DNA of 14,726 nt from Candidatus Faecivivens stercorigallinarum. Lineage in GTDB: Bacteria > Bacillota > Clostridia > Oscillospirales > Ruminococcaceae. Below the pieces are notes generated by a model. The model saw only the letters and a program-made list of their open reading frames with translations. It had not been told where the DNA came from and did no database searches. The DNA is taken from positions 1 through 14,726 of the forward strand of contig DVLN01000068.1 in the NCBI GenBank assembly GCA_018715465.1, given 5' to 3'. Shown one piece after another: positions 1 through 7,808 of this stretch (positions are counted from its first letter, which is position 1; each line of letters begins with the position of its first letter). A program made the translations under genes and the position numbers.

Positions 1-457
1 TGATGACATTCAAAACCGGATAGATCATCGTTGAAATCGTATATCCTTTTTCTTCACATCCATCTGGAATCAGCTTGGGAAAGATGGCGTTGTAAGCCAA
101 TCCGTCAAATGAAGAGAGACTGGCCAGCAGCAGCGAGAAAAGCAGATAGCCGGTATAAGAAAACGGTTGGAACAGCAGATAAGTTCCTGCTGCCGCATAC
201 AATATCCCGTTTACCAGATCACCGCCTACCAGAAACGGTTTTCTCGGCAGCCGGTCCATCATCGGGGAAACCAGCAGCGGAATCAGAAAATTGGGGAAAA
301 CCTGTATCGCAACCAGAATTGCTGCTGCAAGGGTACTTCCGGTTTCATCGTAAACCAGAAAAGACAGCGCAAAATTCCCGGCAATGCCGCCAGCAGCACC
401 AAGGATGGTTGCCAGGGTAACAAGCGTATAATTTTTGCTCCAGAGGGTTTTGGTCAA
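1..457 (-). CDS. MFS transporter, N-terminal part (truncated by window edge)
   Basis: This is the N-terminal 152 codons of a membrane transporter of the major facilitator superfamily; the rest lies beyond the window. Read on the minus strand it gives successive hydrophobic helices at about residues 11-35, 44-65, 78-96 and 101-125. After the second helix comes an MFS motif-A-like loop, MDRLPRKPFLVGGD (about 67-80), where the family has GxxaDRxGRkxxl. There is no ATG near the start. I chose TTG at 457 because AAAGGA lies 9-10 bases upstream. A GTG at 466 is in frame, but the same purine stretch abuts it directly. The substrate cannot be told. The gene follows an XRE-type regulator on the same strand by 90 bp, so that regulator may control it, and a candidate extended -10 lies in the gap. 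Family call is solid; drug efflux would be a guess. Confidence 0.85.
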   Translation of the reverse strand, partial: MTKTLWSKNYTLVTLATILGAAGGIAGNFALSFLVYDETGSTLAAAILVAIQVFPNFLIPLLVSPMMDRLPRKPFLVGGDLVNGILYAAAGTYLLFQPFSYTGYLLFSLLLASLSSFDGLAYNAIFPKLIPDGCEEKGYTISTMIYPVLNVI

Positions 458-480
458 TGGGAACACTTCCTTTCACTATC

Positions 481-489
481 AGTATAGCA
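481..489 (-). promoter_or_regulatory. Candidate extended -10 promoter for the MFS gene
   Basis: On the minus strand the bases read TGC-TATACT, a TGn extended -10 element, about 24 bases upstream of the TTG start. No good -35 is present 16-18 bp further upstream. If used, the leader would be under 20 nt and the transporter could be expressed separately from the regulator gene upstream of it. Assigned by eye. Confidence 0.4.
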
Positions 490-547
490 GACTGCTTGAG
501 TGAAAGAAAAGAGGGTAGTTTTGGGAAAATCTTTACTTAAAGTATAT

Positions 548-1756
548 CTAAACGGTATTATATCTGCTGTATTCAGGAAAATTCATCAAAAGCTGAAAAG
601 CATCTTTATAAAGCCGGTGTTCCCGGTACCATTCCAGTACCCACGGCAGATGGAATGCTGCATATCCGGCAGGCAGATTTTGGCGTATCTCTGCGAAGGT
701 GTCCAGCAACAACTCTCCATATCCGGTATCAGACAGATAGTCAGGATGTGTCAGTCGAAAACGTACAAGTTCACACATTTTGTCCATAATTTCTTTTTCC
801 GGGAAGTTGTAGTCAGTTGTGTGCACCTGTTCCAGCGCATCAAGTGCTGCCTGCCGGTTGCCCAGTTTTTCACAGCAGATGGCCAGCTTGTGGAGGTCAA
901 GCGCGGATGGGTTGGACAGGTTGGAAAAATACTGATAAGCAGTTGTAAAATCTCCTATTTCCAGTTCGGTAGATGCAAGATTATAGTCGATGCTGCTCAG
1001 TTCGCTGTACTGTCCCAGAGCTTTTGACATTTTTCTGGCAGCGTGGTAATGCCGCTGCATCTGTTCGACATCCAGCATATTGGCATAACAGTTGCCGATA
1101 AATATTCGGCAGCTGGTTTGCAGGTAAAGTTCTCCGTCTTCCGATGCCAGGCTATATGCACGGGTCAGCAATTCAACTGCATGGGTGTAATGGCCTGCTT
1201 CATATTCACCGATGCCGGCCCAGTAACAGGTATGTGCTGACGGGTATAGTTGTACGGAAGCCTGACTGTCAGTCAGCATCAGATACAGTTGGTGCTGTCT
1301 GCTGCTCATTGCGCCAAGATAACACCGGAGTCCATCCAGTTCGGCCTTTGGACGGTCGTCTAACCATATTTCCAGCAGCAGACAGTCGAGCAGAAAGGGG
1401 CTTGCAGCTATTGCTGCACGGTACTGTTCAAAATCTGCGTACGATTGAGAATAGTCGTTCGCATTGAGGGTGAATATATACTGATATTGCGCATCAATCA
1501 GACTGCGGTAACGTGTAAGGACGTCCGGGTCGGTTTCCCAGCTGCCATTCAGTTTCGCTGCAAGGGCGTAAAGGATTTCCGGTGTGGGAATCACTTTGCC
1601 CTGTTCAATTTTAGAGAGATAGGAGACTGCACAGATGCCTTTGCAGAGTCCGTCCTGGCTCCAGTTTTTTTGCAGCCGGTTCTGGCGGATCCAGACTCCG
1701 AGCCATTTTTCATTCTGCCTGTCAGCTGTTTCTGAAACAGCTTTATTTTGATACAT
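548..1756 (-). CDS. XRE-family HTH transcriptional regulator with TPR-like C-terminal region
   Basis: This 402-residue protein is predicted to be a cytoplasmic DNA-binding regulator. Residues about 17-70 form a Cro/C1-type helix-turn-helix, with the recognition-helix pattern VSYLSKIEQGKVIPTPE and the following LYALAAKLN helix. Residues about 75-400 are almost all helical with repeating aromatic, Leu and Ala positions (for example YSLASEDGELYLQTSCRIF and AICCEKLGNRQAALDALE), as in tetratricopeptide repeats. The layout resembles the RRNPP peptide-sensing regulators and the wider clostridial XRE-TPR group. No propeptide gene is visible beside it, so peptide sensing is not supported. AAAGGAGG lies 8 bases before the ATG. 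The gene is divergent from padR and lies 90 bp upstream of an MFS gene on the same strand, its likeliest target. Ligand unknown. Confidence 0.85.
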   Translation of the reverse strand: MYQNKAVSETADRQNEKWLGVWIRQNRLQKNWSQDGLCKGICAVSYLSKIEQGKVIPTPEILYALAAKLNGSWETDPDVLTRYRSLIDAQYQYIFTLNANDYSQSYADFEQYRAAIAASPFLLDCLLLEIWLDDRPKAELDGLRCYLGAMSSRQHQLYLMLTDSQASVQLYPSAHTCYWAGIGEYEAGHYTHAVELLTRAYSLASEDGELYLQTSCRIFIGNCYANMLDVEQMQRHYHAARKMSKALGQYSELSSIDYNLASTELEIGDFTTAYQYFSNLSNPSALDLHKLAICCEKLGNRQAALDALEQVHTTDYNFPEKEIMDKMCELVRFRLTHPDYLSDTGYGELLLDTFAEIRQNLPAGYAAFHLPWVLEWYREHRLYKDAFQLLMNFPEYSRYNTV

Positions 1757-1779
1757 ACCCTCTGCCTCCTTTGCCTTTT

Positions 1780-1808
1780 ATCTTAACATACCATATCATC
1801 TTTGTCTA
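1780..1808 (-). promoter_or_regulatory. Predicted sigma-A promoter of the XRE-TPR regulator
   Basis: On the minus strand TAGACA (1808-1803) and TAAGAT (1785-1780) are separated by 17 bp, with TGT just before the -10 as an extended element. The Shine-Dalgarno sequence and ATG at 1756 follow. It lies back to back with the padR promoter; the two -35 elements are only about 15 bp apart, so regulators bound here could affect both genes. Confidence 0.5.
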
Positions 1809-1823
1809 TCATTTCAAAGGGGA

Positions 1824-1852
1824 TTGACAGAAGAAACCGATCATGTTACAAT
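1824..1852 (+). promoter_or_regulatory. Predicted sigma-A promoter of padR
   Basis: A consensus TTGACA at 1824-1829 is followed after exactly 17 bp by TACAAT at 1847-1852, preceded by TGT as an extended -10. Transcription should begin near 1859-1861. That start point falls inside a palindrome, so a bound repressor would block initiation. This is the best promoter match in the window. Confidence 0.75.
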
Positions 1853-1886
1853 ATCATTAGATGATATCAATAAACGATATCAATAA
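1851..1886. promoter_or_regulatory. Probable operator: overlapping GATATC palindromes
   Basis: Two inverted repeats lie at and just after the predicted padR start point. ATATCAT-TAG-ATGATAT (1851-1867) is a perfect 7-bp palindrome with a 3-bp spacer. TGATATC (1862-1868) and GATATCA (1876-1882) form a second with a 7-bp spacer. The 11-bp sequence GATATCAATAA also occurs directly repeated at 1863-1873 and 1876-1886, a period of 13 bp. Autoregulation through dyad sites in their own promoter is well known for PadR proteins, so this is most likely the PadR operator. The link to this PadR is inferred from position. Confidence 0.6.
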
Positions 1887-1900
1887 GGGGGGGAAAACGG

Positions 1901-2215
1901 ATGCCCAAAAAACCGCTGGATGGACTGACCGAATCCATGTTTTATCTGCTGATGGCGTTTTGCCGGCAGCCAATGTGCGGGATTGACGCGGCGGTATTTA
2001 TTGAACAGAAGACATGCGGGCGGCTGCGGCTGGGACCTGCGACGCTGTATACGATTCTGGGTAAGTTTGAAAAGGTCAAATATATCGAAGAAATTGAGGT
2101 TGAAGGGCGTAAACGGACCTATCGCATCACTGATAAGGGTCGTGATGCATATTGGGAAGAGGTAAAGCGGTTGCGCCGCTGCATTGCAGATGCGGACAGC
2201 GAGCCGTTGTATTAA
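1901..2215 (+). CDS. PadR-family transcriptional regulator
   Basis: A 104-residue winged-helix DNA-binding protein of the short PadR type (about 100-110 residues). The family signature is clear: the recognition helix GPATLYTILGKFEKVKYIEE (about 45-64), followed by the wing GRKRTYRITDKGRDAYWEE, corresponding to the family's pGTLYrxLxrLexxGlI and GRxRkYYxLTxxGr. The C-terminal helix used for dimerisation is short. The start is set by an AAGGGGGG stretch before the ATG. It is followed after 13 bp by a DUF2812 gene with its own AAGGAGG site, so the two are clearly co-transcribed. PadR-DUF2812 pairs are common in Firmicutes. It probably represses its own promoter through the palindromes at 1851-1886. 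The inducer is unknown. Confidence 0.9.
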   Translation: MPKKPLDGLTESMFYLLMAFCRQPMCGIDAAVFIEQKTCGRLRLGPATLYTILGKFEKVKYIEEIEVEGRKRTYRITDKGRDAYWEEVKRLRRCIADADSEPLY

Positions 2216-2228
2216 GGAGGGCTGAGAA

Positions 2229-3455
2229 ATGAAAATCGGAAAAAGAGTGTACCGGCTGGTACCCTGCCCATGGTATGACGTAGAGGGAATCGAAAGCTGG
2301 CTGGAAAGTATGGCGAAAGAGGGACTCTTTTTGCGGAAGGAAGCCTTTTTTGGCGGCTTCACCAGCTTTGAGCAGGGGGAGCCGAGAACAGTCCGTTACC
2401 GGCTGGAAGCGGCTCAGCGAAGTACTAGTTTTTTGTCAGAATCAGGTGGTGAACCGGATGCAGAGGCGGTCGAAATCAGCGGTGAACTGGGTTGGGAGTA
2501 TCTGACCAAATGCGGACAGTTTTTTGTCTATGCCTGCGATAACCCGGACGCACCTGAGCTGAACACCGACCCGTCTGTTCAGGCGATGGCACTTTCCTAT
2601 GTCCGAAAAGATGGGCGGGCAGGGGTCATTGTCAATCTGGTTTGGCTTTTGCTGCTGCTGGGTCTGACCTGGTATGGGCGGTGCTGGCTGCTGCTGGCGA
2701 TGCAGTATGGCAGCTGGCTGGTACTGCTTACGGCGGCACTTATGATTGGAGAACTGGTGTTCGGATTTAAGCGGGTGTTTATGATTCGGCGGCTGCGAAA
2801 AAAACTGTTGGAAGGAAGTCAGCCGGACCGCAAAAAGGACTGGAAGAAGCATGCCTTTGGTTTCCGGGTTTGGAATTTACTCAGCGTATTGGTGGCGGTT
2901 GTCTGGGTTTTCAGCGCAGGCGGATACTGGCTGAACAGCGTGGATAATCCAAATGAGATCCCCATTACTGAGTATCAGGGGGAATTGCCCTTTCTGCGGC
3001 TGTCCGAGATAGGGGTAGAAGGCAGCTTTAAACGGGATGAGTGGATGGACCATACCAATAAAATCAAGGTATCTTCCGACTGGCTGGCAGAGACAGTGAT
3101 CGAAAGCAATGAATACGGCGAGTTTATGATGGAGGACGGCCGGCGGATTGACTGTGCGATGTATGTTACTTATACGGATATGCGCACCAGCTGGCTGGCG
3201 CGTGAACTGGCGGCGGAATATCCGGTCAGCGGCAGGCGTGAGGTTAAAAAGGATCGGTTCCAGTTTTTTGATATTCCGTCTGCCGAAGAACTGGGAGTAG
3301 ACAGCGCAGTCGCTTATTCTGCTTATCCAATGGGATGTGCAGTGGTGCTGGTCAAAGGAAGTGAAGTCTGGAAAGCGGAACTGATGCAGTTCAGAGAAGA
3401 TTCCATTTCCATCGACGAATGGGTCAGGATGTTTGCCGGTGAACTAAACCGGTAA
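2229..3455 (+). CDS. DUF2812 domain-containing membrane protein
   Basis: This 408-residue protein starts with a DUF2812 domain (about 5-105), recognised by the YDVEGIESWLESMAKEGLFL segment, the aromatic FFGGFTSFEQGEPRTVRYRLE segment and LGWEYLTKCGQFFVYA. Three hydrophobic segments follow at about 131-149, 158-180 and 213-235. Between the second and third is a very basic stretch (KRVFMIRRLRKKL, then RKKDWKKH). By the positive-inside rule the DUF2812 domain and basic loop should face the cytoplasm and the 170-residue C-terminal domain the outside. The function of DUF2812 is not established. The AAGGAGG site 6-7 bases before the ATG fixes the start. It is translated from the padR transcript; the tight pairing suggests that PadR controls its level, or that the membrane protein informs the regulator. 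Confidence 0.85.
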   Translation: MKIGKRVYRLVPCPWYDVEGIESWLESMAKEGLFLRKEAFFGGFTSFEQGEPRTVRYRLEAAQRSTSFLSESGGEPDAEAVEISGELGWEYLTKCGQFFVYACDNPDAPELNTDPSVQAMALSYVRKDGRAGVIVNLVWLLLLLGLTWYGRCWLLLAMQYGSWLVLLTAALMIGELVFGFKRVFMIRRLRKKLLEGSQPDRKKDWKKHAFGFRVWNLLSVLVAVVWVFSAGGYWLNSVDNPNEIPITEYQGELPFLRLSEIGVEGSFKRDEWMDHTNKIKVSSDWLAETVIESNEYGEFMMEDGRRIDCAMYVTYTDMRTSWLARELAAEYPVSGRREVKKDRFQFFDIPSAEELGVDSAVAYSAYPMGCAVVLVKGSEVWKAELMQFREDSISIDEWVRMFAGELNR

Positions 3456-3489
3456 TATATATCAAAATACATGAAACAGAGGAATTGTC

Positions 3490-4791
3490 ATGCTTCATTA
3501 TTCGTTTAAACCGTTTGAGCAGCTGGAAGAGATTCACCAGCTTCCAGATCCCTTTCTCAAACCGGATGATACGCGCATCAGCAATGCCGATGAATGGCCC
3601 CAGCAGCGGCAGTATCTGAAAGAAATGCTGGCGTATTATCTGTATGGCGAAATGCCGCCATCTCCCGGAAATGTAAGGGGCAGTGTGCTGGAAAGCAGGG
3701 CAGTAGATGGCCAAAAGGCGGTCGAAGAGAATATTCGGATTACCTTTGGCCCAGAAAATGCACTTTCAATGGATTTTCAGCTTCTGCGTCCAGTAACGGA
3801 TAAAAAATGCCCGGTCCTGATCTGGAATGTCTTTGCTCAGGAGGAGTGCCCGATTGCCGGGGAGCTGCTGGAACATGGGATTGCTCTCATCCGGTTTAAC
3901 AAGGAGCAGCTGGGGGTGGATTCCCATGCTTTTTACCATCAGAGCCCCTGCCTGAAGGCTTATCCTACGTACAGCTGGCGGGCGATTGCAGTCTGGGGGT
4001 GGGGATACAGCCGGATTATCGACTATCTGGAACAACGGGACGATATTGACACGGATAAAATTGCAGTAACCGGTTATTCACGCAACGGCAAGGTTGCGCT
4101 CTGTGCCGCAATCTATGATGAGCGGATCGCAGTAGCCGTACCATGTGGTTCCGGGTGTGGCGGTTCAGGCAACTTCCGTTTTCTGGGTGGACGGCTGGGA
4201 AAAGACACCGGTATGCAGGAGACGATCGGCAGCATGAGCCAGATGTTTCCTTTCTGGTGGGCGGACGGCCTGCGGGAATTTGGTGTAGGAAAAGAACTAC
4301 CGCCCATTGACATTGACGCAGTTTTGCAGGCGGAAAATCCGTTTCAGGAACTGTTGTCCCGCATAGATTTTTCGATCAACGGCAAGGTCGGGCCGGAATA
4401 CCGTCTGCCGTTTGATATGCACTTTGCCCGTGCATTGGTGGCACCCCGTCCGCTGCTGACGACCGACTCGCTGGATGATGAGTGGGCCAACCCTTATGGT
4501 ATCCAGATCAGCTGGCGGGCGTCGGCTGAGGTTTATAAAATGCTGGGTGTACTGGATAACGACGCGATGTTTTTCCGGGAAGGGTATCATACCTTTTCGC
4601 TGGCAGACTGGACAGCGGTTGCGGACTTTCTTTATCTGCATCTGCTGCCGGAGCAGAATATCCAGCCCCGCAGTATCTTTGTCACAATGAAGATACCGGA
4701 AGATGTGGAGGCTGACCGTATCAATAATATGACTTCTAAATGGTACTGTCGATATCCACATTTTGACTGGCGGGCACCAGCTGCCGATTAA
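3490..4791 (+). CDS. Alpha/beta-hydrolase, glucuronoyl esterase-like (CE15-type), cytoplasmic
   Basis: A 433-residue serine hydrolase. The nucleophile motif GYSRNGK places Ser197 in the pattern typical of carbohydrate esterase family 15 (G-C-S-R-x-G-K). A Gly-rich CGSGCGGSGNFRF segment follows, then LPFDMHFARALVAPRPLL and LDDEWANP (about 329-333) as in CE15, and EGYHTFS with the likely catalytic His367. CE15 enzymes cleave ester links between 4-O-methyl-glucuronate and lignin alcohols, but they are normally secreted. This one begins MLHYSFKPFEQLEE with no signal peptide, so it probably acts on imported uronate esters or another small ester. Several related intracellular acyl hydrolases are poorly described. 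GAGGAA lies 6-7 bases before the ATG. It lies 34 bp after the DUF2812 gene and may share its transcript; a weak promoter (TTGCCG, 17 bp, TATATA at 3433-3461) is possible. Fold and fit to the family are confident, substrate is not. Confidence 0.75.
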   Translation: MLHYSFKPFEQLEEIHQLPDPFLKPDDTRISNADEWPQQRQYLKEMLAYYLYGEMPPSPGNVRGSVLESRAVDGQKAVEENIRITFGPENALSMDFQLLRPVTDKKCPVLIWNVFAQEECPIAGELLEHGIALIRFNKEQLGVDSHAFYHQSPCLKAYPTYSWRAIAVWGWGYSRIIDYLEQRDDIDTDKIAVTGYSRNGKVALCAAIYDERIAVAVPCGSGCGGSGNFRFLGGRLGKDTGMQETIGSMSQMFPFWWADGLREFGVGKELPPIDIDAVLQAENPFQELLSRIDFSINGKVGPEYRLPFDMHFARALVAPRPLLTTDSLDDEWANPYGIQISWRASAEVYKMLGVLDNDAMFFREGYHTFSLADWTAVADFLYLHLLPEQNIQPRSIFVTMKIPEDVEADRINNMTSKWYCRYPHFDWRAPAAD

Positions 4792-4801
4792 CTGAAAAAG
4801 C

Positions 4802-4837
4802 AAAACGGCTGACAGCAAAATAGCTGTCAGCCGTTTT
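4802..4837. terminator. Bidirectional intrinsic terminator between convergent genes
   Basis: A perfect 15-bp inverted repeat, AAAACGGCTGACAGC (4802-4816) and its complement at 4823-4837, encloses a 6-base loop. The plus strand ends in TTTT, then CGGTTTAT; the minus strand has TTTT, GC, TTTTT. It lies between the plus-strand esterase and the minus-strand dapL, 46 bp beyond the dapL stop, and should terminate both. Confidence 0.9.
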
Positions 4838-4883
4838 CGGTTTATAGTATGGATCAGTCAGAATAAAGTTATGCAGGATAACC

Positions 4884-6080
4884 TTACCCTCTGTCATTGC
4901 CGCCAAGCAGCTTTTCAATTCTTTTTGCCGCTTCAGCAGTATTCTGGTGGTTGTTGAAGGCGGTCAGCCGGAAATAACCTTCTCCGTTTGCGCCAAAGCC
5001 TGCGCCGGGGGTGCCGACAACGCCGGCATTTTCCAACAGGTAGTCGAAGAAATCCCAGCTCTTCATCCCGTTTGGGCATTCCATCCAGATATAGGGGGAG
5101 TTTTTGCCGCCGGTATAACGGATGCCCAGCCGGTCAAGGGTATCGGCAAGGATACGGGCGTTTTGCCGGTAGTAGTCGATGTTGGCAAGGGTCTGACGAC
5201 GGCCTTCTTCCGAAAAGACGGCTTCTGCGCCTCTCTGGATGATGTAGGGAACGCCGTTGAACTTGGTGGTCTGACGTCTGAGCCAGAGACCGTTGAGCAT
5301 CACATCGCCGCGTACCAACGCTTTGGGAACAATGGTATAACCGCAGCGGGTACCGGTGAATCCCGCTGTCTTGGAGAAGGAGCAGAATTCAATTGCGACC
5401 TCTTTTGCACCCTCTACCTCATAGATCGAGCGAGGCAGTGTGGGATCAGCAACAAAACTTTCATATGCCGCGTCGAACAGGATAACTGCATCCCGTTTTT
5501 TCGCATAGTCGACCCATGCTTTCAAACCAGCGTGATCATATACCGCACCGGTCGGATTGTTGGGCGAACAGATATAGATGATATCGGCGTCGGTCTTTTC
5601 ATCCGGCAGCGGCAGAAAACCGTTGGATGCGTCGGCGTTTGCAAAGACGATCCGCCGGCCGGCCATGATGTTGGTGTCGACATAAACCGGGTAGACCGGA
5701 TCGGGAATCAATACACTGTTATCGGCATCAAACAGGTCAAGAATATTGCCGAGGTCGGATTTTGCGCCGTCGCTGACAAAGATCTCATCCTCTTCCAGTG
5801 TGACATTACGCTCCGCATAATAGCCGGCAATTTTTCCTTTCAGGAAGTCATATCCCTGTTCCGGTCCATAACCGCGGAAGGTCTCAGCGGCGCCCATCTC
5901 TCTGCTGGCGCTTTCCAGTGCCTGGACGACTGCCGGACAGAGGGGAAGGGTGACATCGCCGATGCCCAGCCGGATGATGTTGACATCCGGGTGCTGCTCC
6001 TGAAAAGCCGCCACTTTTTTGCCAATCATTGTAAAGAGGTAGCTTTTTTCGAGTTGCAGATAATGCTGATTGATTTTCAT
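4884..6080 (-). CDS. dapL: LL-diaminopimelate aminotransferase
   Basis: This 398-residue, PLP-dependent class I/II aminotransferase makes LL-diaminopimelate from tetrahydrodipicolinate in one step with glutamate as amino donor, bypassing the acylated intermediates of the DapC/D/E route. DapL features are an N-terminal INQHYLQLEKSYLF segment, NIIRLGIGDVTLPL, FRGYGPEQGY, VYPVYVDTNIMAG, SPNNPTGA, FDAAYESF, and the PLP-lysine motif SFSKTAGFTGTRCGY with Lys237. Length matches the family (about 390-410). The ATG is preceded by AAGGAGG. It is the last gene of the minus-strand cluster, 59 bp after pyrG. That gap holds a weak imperfect hairpin (AACAACC-AGAT-GGCTGTT, followed by TT), too poor to call a terminator. 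Its partner dapF lies two genes upstream; together they go from tetrahydrodipicolinate to meso-DAP. Confidence 0.95.
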   Translation of the reverse strand: MKINQHYLQLEKSYLFTMIGKKVAAFQEQHPDVNIIRLGIGDVTLPLCPAVVQALESASREMGAAETFRGYGPEQGYDFLKGKIAGYYAERNVTLEEDEIFVSDGAKSDLGNILDLFDADNSVLIPDPVYPVYVDTNIMAGRRIVFANADASNGFLPLPDEKTDADIIYICSPNNPTGAVYDHAGLKAWVDYAKKRDAVILFDAAYESFVADPTLPRSIYEVEGAKEVAIEFCSFSKTAGFTGTRCGYTIVPKALVRGDVMLNGLWLRRQTTKFNGVPYIIQRGAEAVFSEEGRRQTLANIDYYRQNARILADTLDRLGIRYTGGKNSPYIWMECPNGMKSWDFFDYLLENAGVVGTPGAGFGANGEGYFRLTAFNNHQNTAEAAKRIEKLLGGNDRG

Positions 6081-6139
6081 AGGGGTTCCTCCTTGCAGAT
6101 TTATAATTATTCCTTAAAACAGCCATCTGGTTGTTTTTG

Positions 6140-7762
6140 TTATCTCTCTATATTTGATCTGTTTTCTGCGTTTTTAAGGGAAGCTGCAATAAATGCGCGG
6201 AACAGCGGATGAGCACGGTTGGGACGGGATTTGAATTCGGGATGGAACTGCACGCCGATAAAGAAATCACGATCGGTCAACTCAACTGCTTCGACCAGTC
6301 TGCCGTCCGGGGAAGTACCCGACAGGTTCAGGCCGGCATCTTCCAGCTGTTTGCGGAACTGGTTGTTGAACTCATAACGGTGGCGGTGACGTTCACCGAT
6401 CTCCGCACGGCCGTATGCTTCAAACATCTTGCTGCCTGCTTTGATGATGCAGGGATAGCGGCCAAGACGCATCGTGCCGCCTTTGGGAATATTGCCGTGC
6501 TGGTCGGGCATCAGGTCGATGACACCATAGGGGTTTTCTGGGGTAAATTCCTTGGAGTTTGCGCCGGGCATTCCCGCGACATGGCGGGCATACTCGATGA
6601 CTGCAATCTGCATGCCAAGGCAGATGCCAAAGTAGGGTACATGGTTTTCCCGGGCGTATCTGCATGCGGAGATCATTCCTTCGATGCCGCGGTCGCCAAA
6701 ACCGCCGGGGACAATAATGCCGTCCGCTTCTTTGAGAATTTCAGCCGCGTTGTCATCGGTGATCTGTTCAGAATCCACCCAGTCGATTGTGATTTTGGCA
6801 CCGTTTTCATAACCGGCGTGAGAGAGCGACTCTGCTACCGACAGGTAGGCATCGTGCAGCTGGACATATTTTCCAACCAGAGCAATTCTGACCGGTTTGA
6901 CCGCATTTTCAATCCGGCTGAGCATTGCGGTCCAATCCGACAGGTCGCAATGGTCGTATTGAATGTTCATCTTGCGGCAGACAATGTCGGCCAGATGGGC
7001 TTCTTCCAGCATCATCGGTGCCTGGTACAGGACCGGCAGTGTCCGGTTTTCGATGACACAGTCCTTTTCAACATTGCAGAACAGCGCGATCTTATCCTTG
7101 ACGCTCTGGTCAATTGGCTCGTCCACACGGGCGACGATGATGTCGGGACGGACGCCGAGACCCTGCAATTCGCGCACAGAATGCTGGGTCGGTTTGGTCT
7201 TGTGTTCATTGGAACCGGAAATATACGGGACAAGGGTAACATGGATAAACAGACAGTTTTCTCTGCCGACTTCTAGCGAGACCTGCCGAATTGCTTCCAG
7301 AAACGGCTGTGACTCGATGTCACCGGTCGTTCCGCCGATTTCGGTGATGACGACATCAGCATTGGTCTTTTTACCGACCGAGTAGATAAAACTCTTGATC
7401 TCGTTGGTGATGTGGGGGATGACCTGAACGGTAGAACCGAGATACTCGCCAGCACGTTCCTTATTGAGGACGTTCCAGTATACCTTACCGGTGGTGAGGT
7501 TGGAAAAACGGTTGAGATCCTCGTCGATAAACCGTTCGTAATGACCAAGGTCGAGGTCAGTTTCAGCGCCGTCTTCGGTGACGAAGACTTCCCCATGCTG
7601 ATATGGACTCATCGTACCGGGGTCAACGTTGATATACGGGTCCAGTTTTTGAGCCGCAACGGTCAGCCCGCGGCATTTGAGCAGACGTCCGAGCGAAGCG
7701 GCGGTGATACCCTTTCCCAGACCGGAGACAACGCCCCCGGTTACAAAAATATACTTTGTCAT
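6140..7762 (-). CDS. pyrG: CTP synthase (glutamine-hydrolysing)
   Basis: CTP synthase converts UTP, ATP and glutamine to CTP, the last step of pyrimidine nucleotide synthesis. The N-terminal synthetase domain starts with MTKYIFVTGGVVSGLGKGI (ATP-binding loop) and contains KLDPYINVDPGTMSP and the GEVFVTEDGAETDLDLGHYERF block. The C-terminal class I glutamine amidotransferase domain has GGFGDRG, the nucleophile motif GICLGMQ with Cys381, and the VQFHPEF His-Glu pair near the end. The open frame extends 25 codons further upstream. I start at the MTKY methionine because AAGGA lies at good spacing before it and the family begins here; this gives 540 residues, the usual length. It lies 46 bp after dapF. 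GTP activation and CTP feedback are known family properties. Confidence 0.97.
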   Translation of the reverse strand: MTKYIFVTGGVVSGLGKGITAASLGRLLKCRGLTVAAQKLDPYINVDPGTMSPYQHGEVFVTEDGAETDLDLGHYERFIDEDLNRFSNLTTGKVYWNVLNKERAGEYLGSTVQVIPHITNEIKSFIYSVGKKTNADVVITEIGGTTGDIESQPFLEAIRQVSLEVGRENCLFIHVTLVPYISGSNEHKTKPTQHSVRELQGLGVRPDIIVARVDEPIDQSVKDKIALFCNVEKDCVIENRTLPVLYQAPMMLEEAHLADIVCRKMNIQYDHCDLSDWTAMLSRIENAVKPVRIALVGKYVQLHDAYLSVAESLSHAGYENGAKITIDWVDSEQITDDNAAEILKEADGIIVPGGFGDRGIEGMISACRYARENHVPYFGICLGMQIAVIEYARHVAGMPGANSKEFTPENPYGVIDLMPDQHGNIPKGGTMRLGRYPCIIKAGSKMFEAYGRAEIGERHRHRYEFNNQFRKQLEDAGLNLSGTSPDGRLVEAVELTDRDFFIGVQFHPEFKSRPNRAHPLFRAFIAASLKNAENRSNIER

Positions 7763-7808
7763 TTCAATCCTTCTCCTCTTTGTATTTTTTATCTGTCTGG
7801 GCAGCTTT

